Source of the DNA: Ignavibacteria bacterium | Lineage (GTDB): Bacteria; Bacteroidota; Ignavibacteria; Tepidaquicellales; Tepidaquicellaceae | Reading direction: 5' to 3' | DNA: 64,000 bases | Assembly (NCBI GenBank): GCA_016704345.1 | Contig: JADJAH010000011.1 | Span: 124,001-188,000 of the forward strand | In this document: in pieces, positions 1 through 8,589 of the stretch | How the letters are laid out: every line of letters starts with the position of its first letter | Position numbering within the stretch: the stretch's first letter is position 1 | Notes under the pieces: generated by a model | Databases searched by the model: none | What the model saw: the letters and a program-made list of their open reading frames with translations, nothing else | Told to the model about the DNA's origin: nothing | Position numbers and translations under genes: made by a program

Positions 1-167
1 TTTAGTCAATAATCACTTAGCCAACATTACTCAACAATTCAGATTGAACAAAACTCATTTTCGCCTTTGTTGATCTTCCCGGGCAAAGCCTGCTGTGCAG
101 GTCACCACCAATTACTGATATATCTATAAATCAGAATTATATGAAACCAGTCGAAGTATTGTTCATA

Positions 168-683
168 CTAATACTTCAGAAGCATTTGATGATTTGGGTT
201 TGAATGTGTTTCAGTGATCTTAAAATCGTAACTGCCAATGACTTTATAACCTGCCTTCTCATAGAATCTGACTGCTCTGTGATTTTCTTTCCAAACAAAT
301 AGCCACATACCAGACTGATCATTCTTCTTTGACAATTCAACGTTGAAGTTCAGAAGCTCAAACCCTGATCTCAATCCGTGAAACTTTTCCAGCAGGTAGA
401 TTCGATCTAACTTGGTAACATTTAACGATTCTATGTTGTGATGAGGAACATTGAATATAATCTTAGAGTATCCGGCAGGTTGCTCGTCATGATACATGAT
501 ATGATAAATATTTTTCGGGTCGTTCAGCTCTGCTCTGACTATATCTTCCTGATATGTTTCACTCACATATACATTTATGTCTTCCGCTGAAGCACTTCTG
601 CCATGTGATTCGATAAAAGATTGTTTTCCAATATCCGCCAATAACTGATAATCATCAGCTTTCGCTTTCACAATAGAAGTCAT
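168..683 (-). CDS. GNAT family N-acetyltransferase
   Basis: A protein of about 171 residues with the GNAT layout: an N-terminal strand-helix segment, a central beta-strand and acetyl-CoA loop around LDRIYLLEKFHGLRSG, then a C-terminal strand with NHRAVRFYEKAGYKVIGSY, which is the usual N-x-x-A-x-x-F-Y-x-K-x-G-F/Y ending. The acetyl-CoA pyrophosphate loop is degenerate compared with the usual R/Q-x-x-G-x-G/A. The family transfers acetyl from acetyl-CoA to an amine; the substrate cannot be read here. I start at the ATG at 681-683; the frame extends to a TTG at 710, but the ATG gives a normal GNAT N-terminus. It stands alone on the minus strand, 80 bases downstream of the isochorismatase-like gene. 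Confidence 0.8.
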   Translation of the reverse strand: MTSIVKAKADDYQLLADIGKQSFIESHGRSASAEDINVYVSETYQEDIVRAELNDPKNIYHIMYHDEQPAGYSKIIFNVPHHNIESLNVTKLDRIYLLEKFHGLRSGFELLNFNVELSKKNDQSGMWLFVWKENHRAVRFYEKAGYKVIGSYDFKITETHSNPNHQMLLKY

Positions 684-764
684 CCTTGCTGATTTATTTT
701 CTGAAAGCAATTTTCAATGTTTGCACTTTCTCAATATACGTTATGACAAAAACTTTTGAATGCG

Positions 765-1286
765 TCATGTCGAAAGTCCTGAATCCACAGTGGAAATATT
801 ATTCATTAGAAACTCAATTGCCGGATAGGAGATAATGTTCCTGTCTCTGTATGTCTCAAGTATTGAAGCGCTATTCTCACCAATAATTCCATTCTGCAAG
901 ATCACTGTTTTAAAATTTCTTTCCACAGCTCCGTTATATGTAAACAAAACACAATTTTCTGCCGCAAATCCTGAAACAATAACCAGCTCTGCTTTATTTT
1001 TCAGCAGAATGTTTTCAAGGTCTGTGTTCCAGAATGAATTCGATTTCAGTTTGCTGATTTCCATGTCGCCTTCTTTTACTTTGATCTCCGGAATAAATTC
1101 TGATAACGATTTGTCCCTTTCGCTTTCACCTTCAACATCCTTTACGTGAATTATTAGCTGAGTCCTGCTTCTCAAAAGTTCTGCCACATAATTAATGTAC
1201 TCACATGCTTTCTCAATTCCGTTTATTTCTTTGCGGTTACTAAGAAATACTTTCTGCATGTCAATGATCAGTAATGCTATTTTCAT
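765..1286 (-). CDS. Isochorismatase-family cysteine hydrolase
   Basis: A 173-residue protein with the cysteine-hydrolase fold. The three expected catalytic positions are visible: Asp9 in ALLIIDMQKVF, a Lys near 79 in SKLKSNSFWNTDL, and Cys112 in SGFAAENCVLFT. The family hydrolyses amide or vinyl-ether bonds (nicotinamide, N-carbamoyl compounds, isochorismate); the substrate cannot be deduced and no pathway partner lies beside it. The length is typical. It is probably cytosolic, since there is no signal peptide. The neighbours on both sides are acetyltransferases on the same strand with gaps of 80 bases or more, so an operon is not clear. Confidence 0.85.
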   Translation of the reverse strand: MKIALLIIDMQKVFLSNRKEINGIEKACEYINYVAELLRSRTQLIIHVKDVEGESERDKSLSEFIPEIKVKEGDMEISKLKSNSFWNTDLENILLKNKAELVIVSGFAAENCVLFTYNGAVERNFKTVILQNGIIGENSASILETYRDRNIISYPAIEFLMNNISTVDSGLST

Positions 1287-1355
1287 AAATCAGTTATTTG
1301 AATTATTATTAATGTTGTTTTCATGTTCTTAATGTCATGGGGCTTCGACTGTGAA

Positions 1356-1856
1356 TCATACATTCTGCCTTAACTCGTATTCGATTTTGCTGTCTTCCAG
1401 ATCTGCAATTTTAACAAAGTTAAGTCGCTCAAGAAGTTTTATTGCTTTCGCGTTTTGCTGAGTCGTTATTGCCCAAATACGTTTTAGTCCGATATTATTT
1501 ATTCCGAAGTCTATAGCTAACATCATGGCAGAAGTCATAAAACCCTGGCCGCGGAATTGAGGTAATAAAACGCAGCCAAGTTCGCCTGCTCCTTTGTCGA
1601 GTCCGCGATAGTAACCACAAGTCCCGATAATTTTATTGGTCAAATTGTCGGCAATGCCCCAATGAATTGTCTTACCATTATAATAGTCCTTATTGATCCT
1701 ATCGTGCATCTCTGTTGCCTGTTGCAATGTAGTTGCCTGAACAGAATTATAAAACGAAATTTCAATCAGGTCTTTGATATCTGCAGCAAGAATTTGCCGC
1801 AGCGAAATTTTGTCGCCGGAGATAGCCGGGAAAATTTCGTATGGAGGCAGATTCAT
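1356..1856 (-). CDS. GNAT acetyltransferase, RimJ/RimL type
   Basis: About 166 residues. It follows the RimJ/RimL pattern: SLRQILAADIKDLIEISF near the N-terminus, HWGIADNLTNKIIGTCGYYR in the middle, an acetyl-CoA loop in LLPQFRGQGFMTSAM (R-G-Q-G), and the C-terminal NAKAIKLLERLNFVKIADL. The family acetylates N-terminal or side-chain amines of proteins or small molecules; the target is unknown. I start at the ATG at 1854-1856 because the upstream extension (to 1892) is a phenylalanine-rich stretch unlike the family. It is a single gene on the minus strand. Confidence 0.85.
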   Translation of the reverse strand: MNLPPYEIFPAISGDKISLRQILAADIKDLIEISFYNSVQATTLQQATEMHDRINKDYYNGKTIHWGIADNLTNKIIGTCGYYRGLDKGAGELGCVLLPQFRGQGFMTSAMMLAIDFGINNIGLKRIWAITTQQNAKAIKLLERLNFVKIADLEDSKIEYELRQNV

Positions 1857-2009
1857 GTTGTCTTTTGTTTGGATAAAGAAGAAAGTCTTCAATCAGTTTG
1901 CACGGTGAACAAATTCAATTCTTTCGTCTCCGCCAAGTCTTCCGTTTGGATTCATAATTGATTTGTCTAATCTTTGCAGAGCCGACTCAGCGAATGAAAG
2001 TGCCCGGAA

Positions 2010-2075
2010 CCGCAGAGTCCTCCTTTTGTATGGTGTTATAGTGGTGCAAAGTTGCAACACGGAGAGACTCTGCGG
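2010..2075. repeat. Stem-loop element in intergenic DNA
   Basis: Arms CCGCAGAGTC(C)TCC at 2010-2023 and GGAGAGACTCTGCGG at 2061-2075 are near-perfect reverse complements and enclose about 37 bases with a further inner GTTGCAAC palindrome. It lies between a GNAT gene and the secreted hydrolase. It could be a terminator-like hairpin or a copy of a dispersed palindromic element. A 70-codon minus-strand frame runs across it (1893-2105) but reads like translated repeat. Confidence 0.5.
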
Positions 2076-2147
2076 GGACGAAAAATCATCAAGCTGAATA
2101 CTCAATGAACAAAAGCAATTTCGAAAAATTGTTTCAGCAACGAAAAG

Positions 2148-3206
2148 TCATAACCCCAAAAATGCAAACGGCTCTGATGTCACAAAACTCGCCGAAGTTT
2201 CGCCTGCATAGACTTCATTGTTAGAAAGATTCAGTTTCTTCACGGGAGCATTCTCGCTGAAGCTCAACTTGCTGAAATCCACCCACAGCACATTCGGGTT
2301 GAGAACATTGTCAAAATAATAGATTAAATTCTTATGATCTGAAATAGTTCTCCATCTGGTCGAAGAAATGTTTGGCTCGCTTTCGGATGATATTCCGAAC
2401 GGTACAGAGCAGTTTCTGATTACGCTAAGCACTGCAGGAGTTGCAACTCTTATGTCGTCTGTCTGTGGAATTGCTCTGATGTAGTAAGTTGCTCTCACAA
2501 ATCTGTCCGCCGCGCGGTTTGTTCCGGGCAGCATGATAGTTCCCGGAATGTTGTTCCAGTAACTGCTGATAGCCAGTTGCTTGTCAAATATCGGAGAGTT
2601 TGTCATGGTGATATATTCCATTCCGTGATGAATGACCAGCTTGCCGTCTATATATTCGAAAATTGCATTATCACCTGTCGCATCTGAAAGCGACAGATGA
2701 ATGGTTGCAAAGATATCAGTGCCGGGGATCTCAGAGGAAACGACAGCGAATTCTTCTTTCTCAAGCTCCCTGACTGCTTCACTAACTGTTGCAAAGTTAT
2801 CTAATGCATACTGAAGCCAAAGCGAAACTGAAATTCCTTTCTTCTCACCGTCCTTGACAAAAGGCGTATAAGATGATTCAACCAGCCAGAGCAAATTCCC
2901 TACCAGTCCTTTTTCATTCATACCGTCTGAAGATGCAATATCCCACGAACTGGTTACAACGCTGCCGTATTTAGCTTTCCATTTTACGGAACCTGTACCG
3001 ACTTCCCCGTTTCGCTCCATTCCGCGCGGCAGCACCCAAAGATTTGCCGGAATCTCCGTTTGCCAATCCATTGATCTTGCTGTAAGAATGGTTTTATTGG
3101 GCCCCTGGTAAACAACTCTCGTACAGGCTTTGCTTTGTTCTAATGTTACAAACAGAATGATTAATGTTAAAACAGCAATCAATGAACTTCTGTTAAATGG
3201 CTTCAT
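2148..3206 (-). CDS. Secreted linear amide C-N hydrolase (choloylglycine hydrolase family)
   Basis: 352 residues. A classic signal peptide (basic MKPFNR, hydrophobic LIAVLTLIILFVTLE) ends in SKA just before Cys28. In this Ntn-hydrolase family the nucleophile is a Cys exposed at the mature N-terminus, so cleavage before CTRVVY would create the active enzyme. ARSMDW follows 16-20 residues later and holds the conserved Arg/Asp pair; NLLWLVESSY, GDNAIFEYIDGK and YITMTNSPIFDKQ match the family core. The family cleaves linear amides such as conjugated bile salts, penicillin V or acyl-homoserine lactones; the substrate is not predictable. Probably periplasmic or secreted. It is a stand-alone minus-strand gene. 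Confidence 0.9.
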   Translation of the reverse strand: MKPFNRSSLIAVLTLIILFVTLEQSKACTRVVYQGPNKTILTARSMDWQTEIPANLWVLPRGMERNGEVGTGSVKWKAKYGSVVTSSWDIASSDGMNEKGLVGNLLWLVESSYTPFVKDGEKKGISVSLWLQYALDNFATVSEAVRELEKEEFAVVSSEIPGTDIFATIHLSLSDATGDNAIFEYIDGKLVIHHGMEYITMTNSPIFDKQLAISSYWNNIPGTIMLPGTNRAADRFVRATYYIRAIPQTDDIRVATPAVLSVIRNCSVPFGISSESEPNISSTRWRTISDHKNLIYYFDNVLNPNVLWVDFSKLSFSENAPVKKLNLSNNEVYAGETSASFVTSEPFAFLGL

Positions 3207-3373
3207 GCCTTATCCTTTCCTATTTTATTTAGATTTTGTCAAATGAGATTAGACGATCTTTTGCAGCTCGTTGTGTCAGATCCGCGCTTGCATTTGCAGC
3301 GCAGTCAAAGTAACAAAAAGAAAAAACAGTTGAAGTTCCAAGTGAACTTCCACTTTGCAATTGGCATAGACAC

Positions 3374-3721
3374 TTATCCCCAAAAGCAATGATACTCATC
3401 CTCTTCAACCAGTTTGGTAAAATCGCGAACTGATTTCACAGTTGGCTTAGGAGAATAGCTGTGCCATTTCAGGTCACCTCGCATCCAGAATACTTTCCAT
3501 TTGTTTTTCGACTTTACAAAAGTTGCCTTTGCTACAGGATACTCATGAATAATATTGGGGTCATTCCATTGTGGTCTTATCTCAAGTATTAAGATACTCT
3601 GACCTTCAATCTTGTAGCCTAAGTCCAATTTTTTTCTAATCTCTTCGGGCGGTCTTTCCCTTGAAAGGTAATTCTCCATTGCCTCGATTACATCTAATGT
3701 CTGTAAAGGGTCAAGTGCCAT
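3374..3721 (-). CDS. DUF3024 family protein
   Basis: 115 residues, recognised by the pattern of the DUF3024 family: an N-terminal helix (IEAMENYLSRERPPEEIRKKLDLGYKI), then SILILEIRPQW and VAKATFVKSKNKWKVFWMR, which form beta-strands, and DLKWHSYSPKP near the end. The function of the family is unknown. It is soluble, with no signal peptide. A possible 40-codon frame ends 11 bases upstream on the same strand (3733-3855) and may be co-transcribed. Confidence 0.75.
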   Translation of the reverse strand: MALDPLQTLDVIEAMENYLSRERPPEEIRKKLDLGYKIEGQSILILEIRPQWNDPNIIHEYPVAKATFVKSKNKWKVFWMRGDLKWHSYSPKPTVKSVRDFTKLVEEDEYHCFWG

Positions 3722-3732
3722 TTTCAGTGAAT

Positions 3733-3855
3733 TTAATTGTCTTCAAGCTTAATTGTGGATTCAGGGTTCACATCCTGATGCATGCATTTCTTAAGAAATT
3801 CCCGGCGACATTTCACCTTAATGATACTGTGACCATCATGACTGTATTCTTTCAC
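3733..3855 (-). CDS. Possible small protein upstream of the DUF3024 gene
   Basis: A 40-codon frame with a GTG start at 3853-3855 reads VKEYSHDGHSIIKVKCRREF then LKKCMHQDVNPESTIKLEDN and stops 11 bases before the DUF3024 start. Its composition (alternating charged and hydrophobic residues, no low-complexity runs) looks protein-like. I recognise no family and see no good ribosome-binding site. It could be a leader peptide, a true small gene, or chance. Confidence 0.3.
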   Translation of the reverse strand: MKEYSHDGHSIIKVKCRREFLKKCMHQDVNPESTIKLEDN

Positions 3856-3976
3856 TCACGAATATTTGAAGTCAACGTTATTCAAAACAATGCCGGGTTG
3901 TTAGCTGTGTGTAACAATGAAGATCCTGCCGCCATGGAAAAATGTATTGCACAACACATTTGAAAGGTGCAACATC

Positions 3977-6894
3977 TTAACCGTTAATCACCAGCTGACA
4001 AACTTCTTCGAGCGTCAGATTTTTTCCTTCCTCCCAATACTTGCTGAACTCTTCATTACTTTGATGTTTGACTATCTTTGCAATAGTTTCATCTTTTCTT
4101 GCCTGGTAGTTTTTATCAAAAACACTCAATATTGTTTCCGTGATTTTTTCTGATGCGCTCAACAGTTTAACTGTTAATTCGTAATCTCCCTTATTAAAGA
4201 ATACATTTCCCAGGTTGTTCATGCATTCAACAATTCCGCTTTTGTCACCAATTGCTTTATAAGTAGCCAGGCTTTCTTTGTAAAATATCTCGGCTTGTTC
4301 ATAATCTTCCTGTGAGTATGATACATTCCCCAGGCAGTTCAAGGAAATAGCAATTCCTCTTTTGTTGCCAATTTCTTTTCTGATTGTCAGGCTTTCTTTA
4401 AAAAATTCCTGGCCTGCTTATAATCTCCCTGCTTGCTTGTTGTAATTCCGAGATTGGTCATGGAAACAGCAATAACATTTTTGTCACCGATTTCTTTACC
4501 ATATACAAGGCTGTCTTCAGAATATTTCCTGGCCTGCTCATAATCTCCCTGATAGTTTGCTATATATGCCAGGTTGTTCAGGGAAACAGCAATTACTTTG
4601 TTGTCACCAATTTCCATACTGAAAGCCAGGCTTTCTTTATAATGTTTCCTTGCCCCCTCATAATCTCCCTGATAGTATGCTATATTTCCCAGGCTGTTCA
4701 TGGAAATCGCAATTCCTTTTTTGTCACCAATTTCTTTACTGATGACCAGGCTTTCTTCAGAATATTTCTTATCCTGCTCATAATCTCCCTGATAGTATGC
4801 TATACTTCCCAGACTGTTCATTGCAGCAACAATTCCTTTCTTGTCACCAATTTCTTTACTGATGGCAAGGCTGTCTTCAGAATATTTCTTAGCCTGTTCA
4901 TAATCTCCCTGAGACCATTTAAAAACACCAATCCAAAAAAGTAATTTTCTTTCTAATGATCTGGTTAATGTACCGGAACTTTGCAGAATATTTTTGATTA
5001 GCCTGATTCCTGTTGAATAATGTCCGGCTGTACTCCAGAATTCTCCAAGCGCTGTTGCAATAAGTCCTGCTTTTTCTATATTCTCATTATTTACAGACCA
5101 ATCAATTGCAGCTATGAAGTTGTTATGATCTACTTCAATCATTTTAAGCCGAATTTTGCCTTCTCACTTCTCAGTTCCGGTTCCGCTTCTTCAGACAACT
5201 CTAAGAAGTAATTCAGATGCCTCAAGAACATTCCATATCTGTCTGAAAGTTTTTCGATGCCGTATTGTTTTATTGATTCAAGCATCCTGTATCTTTCCTT
5301 TGATTCATCATAAATTATTACAGACTTTTCTGTCAGCTGACTCAGAAGGTCAAGTATCTCATTCTTGCTTAATGCTTCACCGGAACAAATCTCTTCAGCC
5401 GCTTCAAGCGTCCACCCTCCTGAAAATACTGAAAGTCTGCACCACAATATTTTTTCCTCTTCCGAAAGCAGATCATAGCTCCAGTCAATCAGAGCTCTTA
5501 ATGTCTGCTGTCTCGGTAATGCTGTTCGCTTGCCTCCGGTCAGAAGACTGAATCTGTCATCAAGTCTCTCATATATTTTTTCCACCGATAAGATCTTTGT
5601 CCTTGCAGCAGCAAGTTCTATCGCAAGCGGGATTCCGTCAAGACGTGAACAAATTTCTGCCAGCGCCGGAGCGTTTTTATTATTTACCCTGAACTCAGCA
5701 TTTACTACGAGAGCTCTTTCTATGAATAATCTTACCGATTCATACTGAACTAACTGTTCGGGAGGGTTATTTGAATTTGGTTCAGGCATTGTGAGCGGCG
5801 GGATTCTGTACGTTTTTTCACCTTTGCAGTTCAAAGCTTCGCGGCTTGTTGCAATGATCTTCAGCTTAGGACATGAAGAGAGAAGTCTTTCGGTAAGATC
5901 AGCACAGGCATTAATTAACTGCTCGCAGTTATCAAGCAGAATTAAGATTTCCTTTTCTTTGAGAAAATCAACCAACGTTTCTTCCGTTGTTTTCTTTGAT
6001 TCTTCCTTAATGCCCAATGCTTCAATTACTGCTGCTATCAACAAGGCGGGATCATTCACGGCTGCCAGATCAACAAACCATACTCCACTCTCATATTCAT
6101 CAATGACCTCAGCCGCAGTCTGAAAGCGCAAGCCTTGTCTTTCCGGATCCGCCGGATGATGCCAGTGTCACAAGCCGGTTCAGTTTCAGTATCTCCTTCA
6201 CATGCTTCATCTCTTTTTCACGTCCGATAAAACTCGTGAGTTGAATAGGAAGATTATTCGGACGCGCATCGAGTGTTTCCAACGGAGGAAAGTCTTCACG
6301 AAGTCCGGCACCAATTACTTGATAAAGTCGAATTGGCAGAATGACATCCTTCAGTCTTCTTTCACCCAGGTTCCGGAATGAAATTTCATTGTTAAATTCG
6401 TGCTGATCAGATGATCCGGAGGGTGCATCCCGCCTTAGCGGGAATGACAAACAATGAGAAGACAGGAGATTGTAACTATCATTTGAAATGAGTATCTGTC
6501 CGCCGCAAGCAGCAGACATAACTCTTGCAGCTCGTGCAAGTGTGATATAACCCATATAATTTTTTCCGCTCCATTCAGCATTTCCCGAATGAATGCCGAT
6601 CCTTACTTTTATCACAGCTTCATCCCATTTCTCATTTGCAAGACTTTTCTGTATCTCAACAGCCGCTTTGACAGCATCTTCTGAACTCTGAAATGCACAG
6701 CAAAAAGCATCACCTACGTTTTGAAAGATGAAGCCATTGTTGGATTCGATTTCCTTAATCAGAATTGAATGATGTTTTTCCAGAGCAGCGGGGAGAGTAT
6801 CAGGAAATTCCTGAGAAAGCTTAGTACTTCCCTCGATGTCGGTGAAGAGGAATGTTACATTTCCCGATGGTATTATATTTTCGTGGTTGTTCAT
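3977..6894 (-). pseudogene. Cyclase-STAND-TPR protein, copy 1, broken by three indels
   Basis: A homologue of the intact gene at 27351-30245 in four frame segments: 6109-6894 (class III nucleotidyl cyclase domain, linker and the P-loop GGSGKT), 5139-6131 (STAND/NB-ARC-like ATPase with ILILLDNCEQ and GIPLAIELAAARTK), 4387-5142 and 3977-4342 (TPR units). Alignment by eye to the paralogues places an extra T near 6124 (GCGCTTTCAG against GCGCTTCAG), a lost base near 5148, and a lost T in a T-run near 4390. The cyclase domain also carries about 15 extra residues around 6405-6465, where a hairpin-forming CCCGCCTTAGCGGG lies. Six to seven TPR units of 40 residues are visible. It would have sensed ligand through TPRs and signalled by nucleotide turnover; as read it makes only fragments. 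Confidence 0.85.
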
Positions 6895-6935
6895 TAGAAT
6901 CGGTCATAATTTAGTAATTGAGCATTGAACATTCT

Positions 6936-7050
6936 CCCTCGTAATGAATCTCATGATTCGTAAAAATGCTAACGCTCTTATGTGCGGTCTAATGTTCATT
7001 GAGTCGAACATATATTTTTTTCTCGTTTCCAATCAGGAGATTGGAGCGAG
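6936..7050. repeat. Diverged REP-type element upstream of cyclase copy 1
   Basis: Two palindromic halves: TCGTAATGAATCTCATGATTCG at the left (6936-6962 region) and CTCGTTTCC-AATC-AGGAGATTGG ending GCGAG at 7022-7050, separated by about 60 bases. The spacing is longer than in other copies. The spacer and left half are repeated upstream of the intact cyclase gene (about 27230-27325), showing that the duplication of these genes included this element. Confidence 0.65.
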
Positions 7051-7102
7051 GGGCAAAAAGCATACAGCCACTTGCGGTAACTAGCTGATGGTGGCACTTG
7101 TG

Positions 7103-7835
7103 CTATTTGGTTTCGTTTGTGTCATTATAGATTACCGGCATTTGCCCTTTCCACTTGTTCCACAGATTGTCATCTAATATAAGTTGTGTCATAAAGTGTG
7201 CTACATTTATGCGGCTGGTTTTACCGGGATCAAAGATCGCACTTTGTTGGTGAACTATGCAAAGAATATTCTGTTACATTGTCATCGTTTATCAGATTGT
7301 CCGGCCGAACTGCCGTCCATTCAATCCAAGAATTTTTCTGTCCGATGTTTATTCTTAAATAATCTGCCGCATTCTCATTGTCAGAGTGCGGCGGCAGTAA
7401 TACTCTAAGTAGTCCGATCACAATTTTTTGTGCTGAAGAAACAGGCTCGTGTATGTCTCTGTTGCTGTTGCCTGTAGTATTCATCAGAATAAATTTGATT
7501 CGCTTTTCCGGAGAGTTTTTTTGAACAGCTTCACAAAGCACCCTGACTGTATCGGTTACAAGTTTTCTCGGCTTGCCAAATATGCCTTTCCATGTAAGAT
7601 TGTGTCCGAGACAAGATGCCACGGCAGTGTAGTCTCTTACGTACTTGCACATTTCATCTACGCTGATCTCTGTGATGTTCCTTTTGATTATTGCTAATCT
7701 GTCATCATTGTTCCAATTGTCAGGAATGTTACCGGTTGATCGAACAATTATTTTCACCTGTTGTCCTGAACTTAATAATTGTTCTACAAATAGTTTTCCG
7801 GTAGCTCCGCTTGCACCAACTACTAACGTCTTCAT
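7103..7835 (-). pseudogene. NAD(P)H-binding Rossmann protein with a 3' frameshift
   Basis: MKTLVVGASGATGKLFVEQL is the glycine-rich NAD(P)-binding start (G-A-S-G-A-T-G) of the NAD(P)H-binding/atypical SDR group; NTTGNSNRD and WTAVRPDNLIND match the middle and C-terminal part. The frame that starts at 7835 stops at 7230, but another frame continues with FDPGKTSRINVAHFMTQLI and DDNLWNKWKGQMPVI to a TAG at 7103-7105, giving the expected length of about 243 residues. A single-base indel near 7245 separates them. The family includes reductases and epimerase-like proteins; the substrate is unknown. This is either a real mutation or a sequence error. Confidence 0.75.
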
Positions 7836-7861
7836 TTTTAATGCTATGTTCTACTTTGCTT

Positions 7862-8257
7862 TCATCTTGTTTCCCCTGCATCGTGAGTTACTTCTGCAAG
7901 ACCAAGTGCTTCCATCAATGGCGGAATATACATTGCAAAGCGTCCGCGCAGTCCTTTCTTGAGCCCATACCAACCGCGGATGAGATTGTTCTCTGATCGC
8001 CCCCAGGCTTCAACTGTCCCTTCCTTTGCAGATTTCTGTTCGTCTGCACTTCCAAGTTCCATCCAGTCACCGTGCTTTTTCAGCATAGCATGAAGGTCGT
8101 CCAGGCAGCGCATGTCGTAATGCAAAACAGTCTTGCCAACAGTGCAAACCAAAACATCCTTGCCGTCTTTTTGATCAACATGCATTGTGTATTCGCTTGT
8201 CATTGGCGGTGTCTTCAGCACCATTGGTTTGTCCTTTGTCCCGATCTCGTAAGCCAT
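7862..8257 (-). CDS. Conserved hypothetical protein
   Basis: 131 residues, no signal peptide or membrane segment. The sequence looks constrained: TPPMTSEYTMHVDQKDGKD, VLVCTVGKTVLHYDMRCLDD, HGDWMELGSADEQKSAKEGT, VEAWGRSENNLIRGWYGLKK and GRFAMYIPPLMEALGLAEV. I believe such proteins are common in environmental bacteria, but I cannot assign a function. It ends 26 bases upstream of the NAD(P)H-binding gene on the same strand, so the two may be co-transcribed. Confidence 0.7.
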   Translation of the reverse strand: MAYEIGTKDKPMVLKTPPMTSEYTMHVDQKDGKDVLVCTVGKTVLHYDMRCLDDLHAMLKKHGDWMELGSADEQKSAKEGTVEAWGRSENNLIRGWYGLKKGLRGRFAMYIPPLMEALGLAEVTHDAGETR

Positions 8258-8353
8258 AGTGTTTTAGGTTTTTGCTTTCAGATTGTTTATAATTTATCTG
8301 CAAATTTACTTAAATAAAACTTCTGTTAGCGGAATCATTTTGTCAAACTTTTT

Positions 8354-8428
8354 GCCCCTCGTTACGAATCTCCCAATTCGTAACGTAAGTTCTTTGCGTT
8401 CCCAATCGGGAGATTGAGAACGAGGGGC
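8354..8428. repeat. REP-type two-hairpin element
   Basis: A complete copy. CTCGTTACGAATC...ATTCGTAACG is followed by a short spacer and TTCCCAATCGGGAGATTG ending AACGAG. Each half is a palindrome, the two halves are approximate reverse complements of each other, and outer GCCCCTCG/CGAGGGGC arms close the whole element. Confidence 0.85.
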
Positions 8429-8452
8429 AAACTCGTTGATCATTCTTTCCTC

Positions 8453-8495
8453 CTCGTTACGAATCTCCTGATTCGTAACGCAAGTTCTTTGCGCA
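8453..8495. repeat. REP-type half element
   Basis: Left half only (CTCGTTACGAATCTCCTGAT, then TCGTAACG and the CAAGTTCTTTGCG spacer). The right-hand hairpin is missing. It lies 25 bases after a complete copy in the same orientation. Confidence 0.75.
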
Positions 8496-8589
8496 CCCGG
8501 TTTAGTATGGTTAGTATATAAAAACGCTGCGAATCAGATTCAAAGTCTGATCCGCAACGATGATTAAAATAGATTTTTAACTTTACTGA

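Noticed and set aside
1893..2105. 70-codon minus-strand frame
   Set aside because: It overlaps a stem-loop and has no recognisable domain. The reading looks like translated repeat.
5139..5145. ATGA overlap suggesting separate genes in copy 1
   Set aside because: Alignment with the paralogues shows a lost base just before it. The overlap is a by-product of the frameshift.
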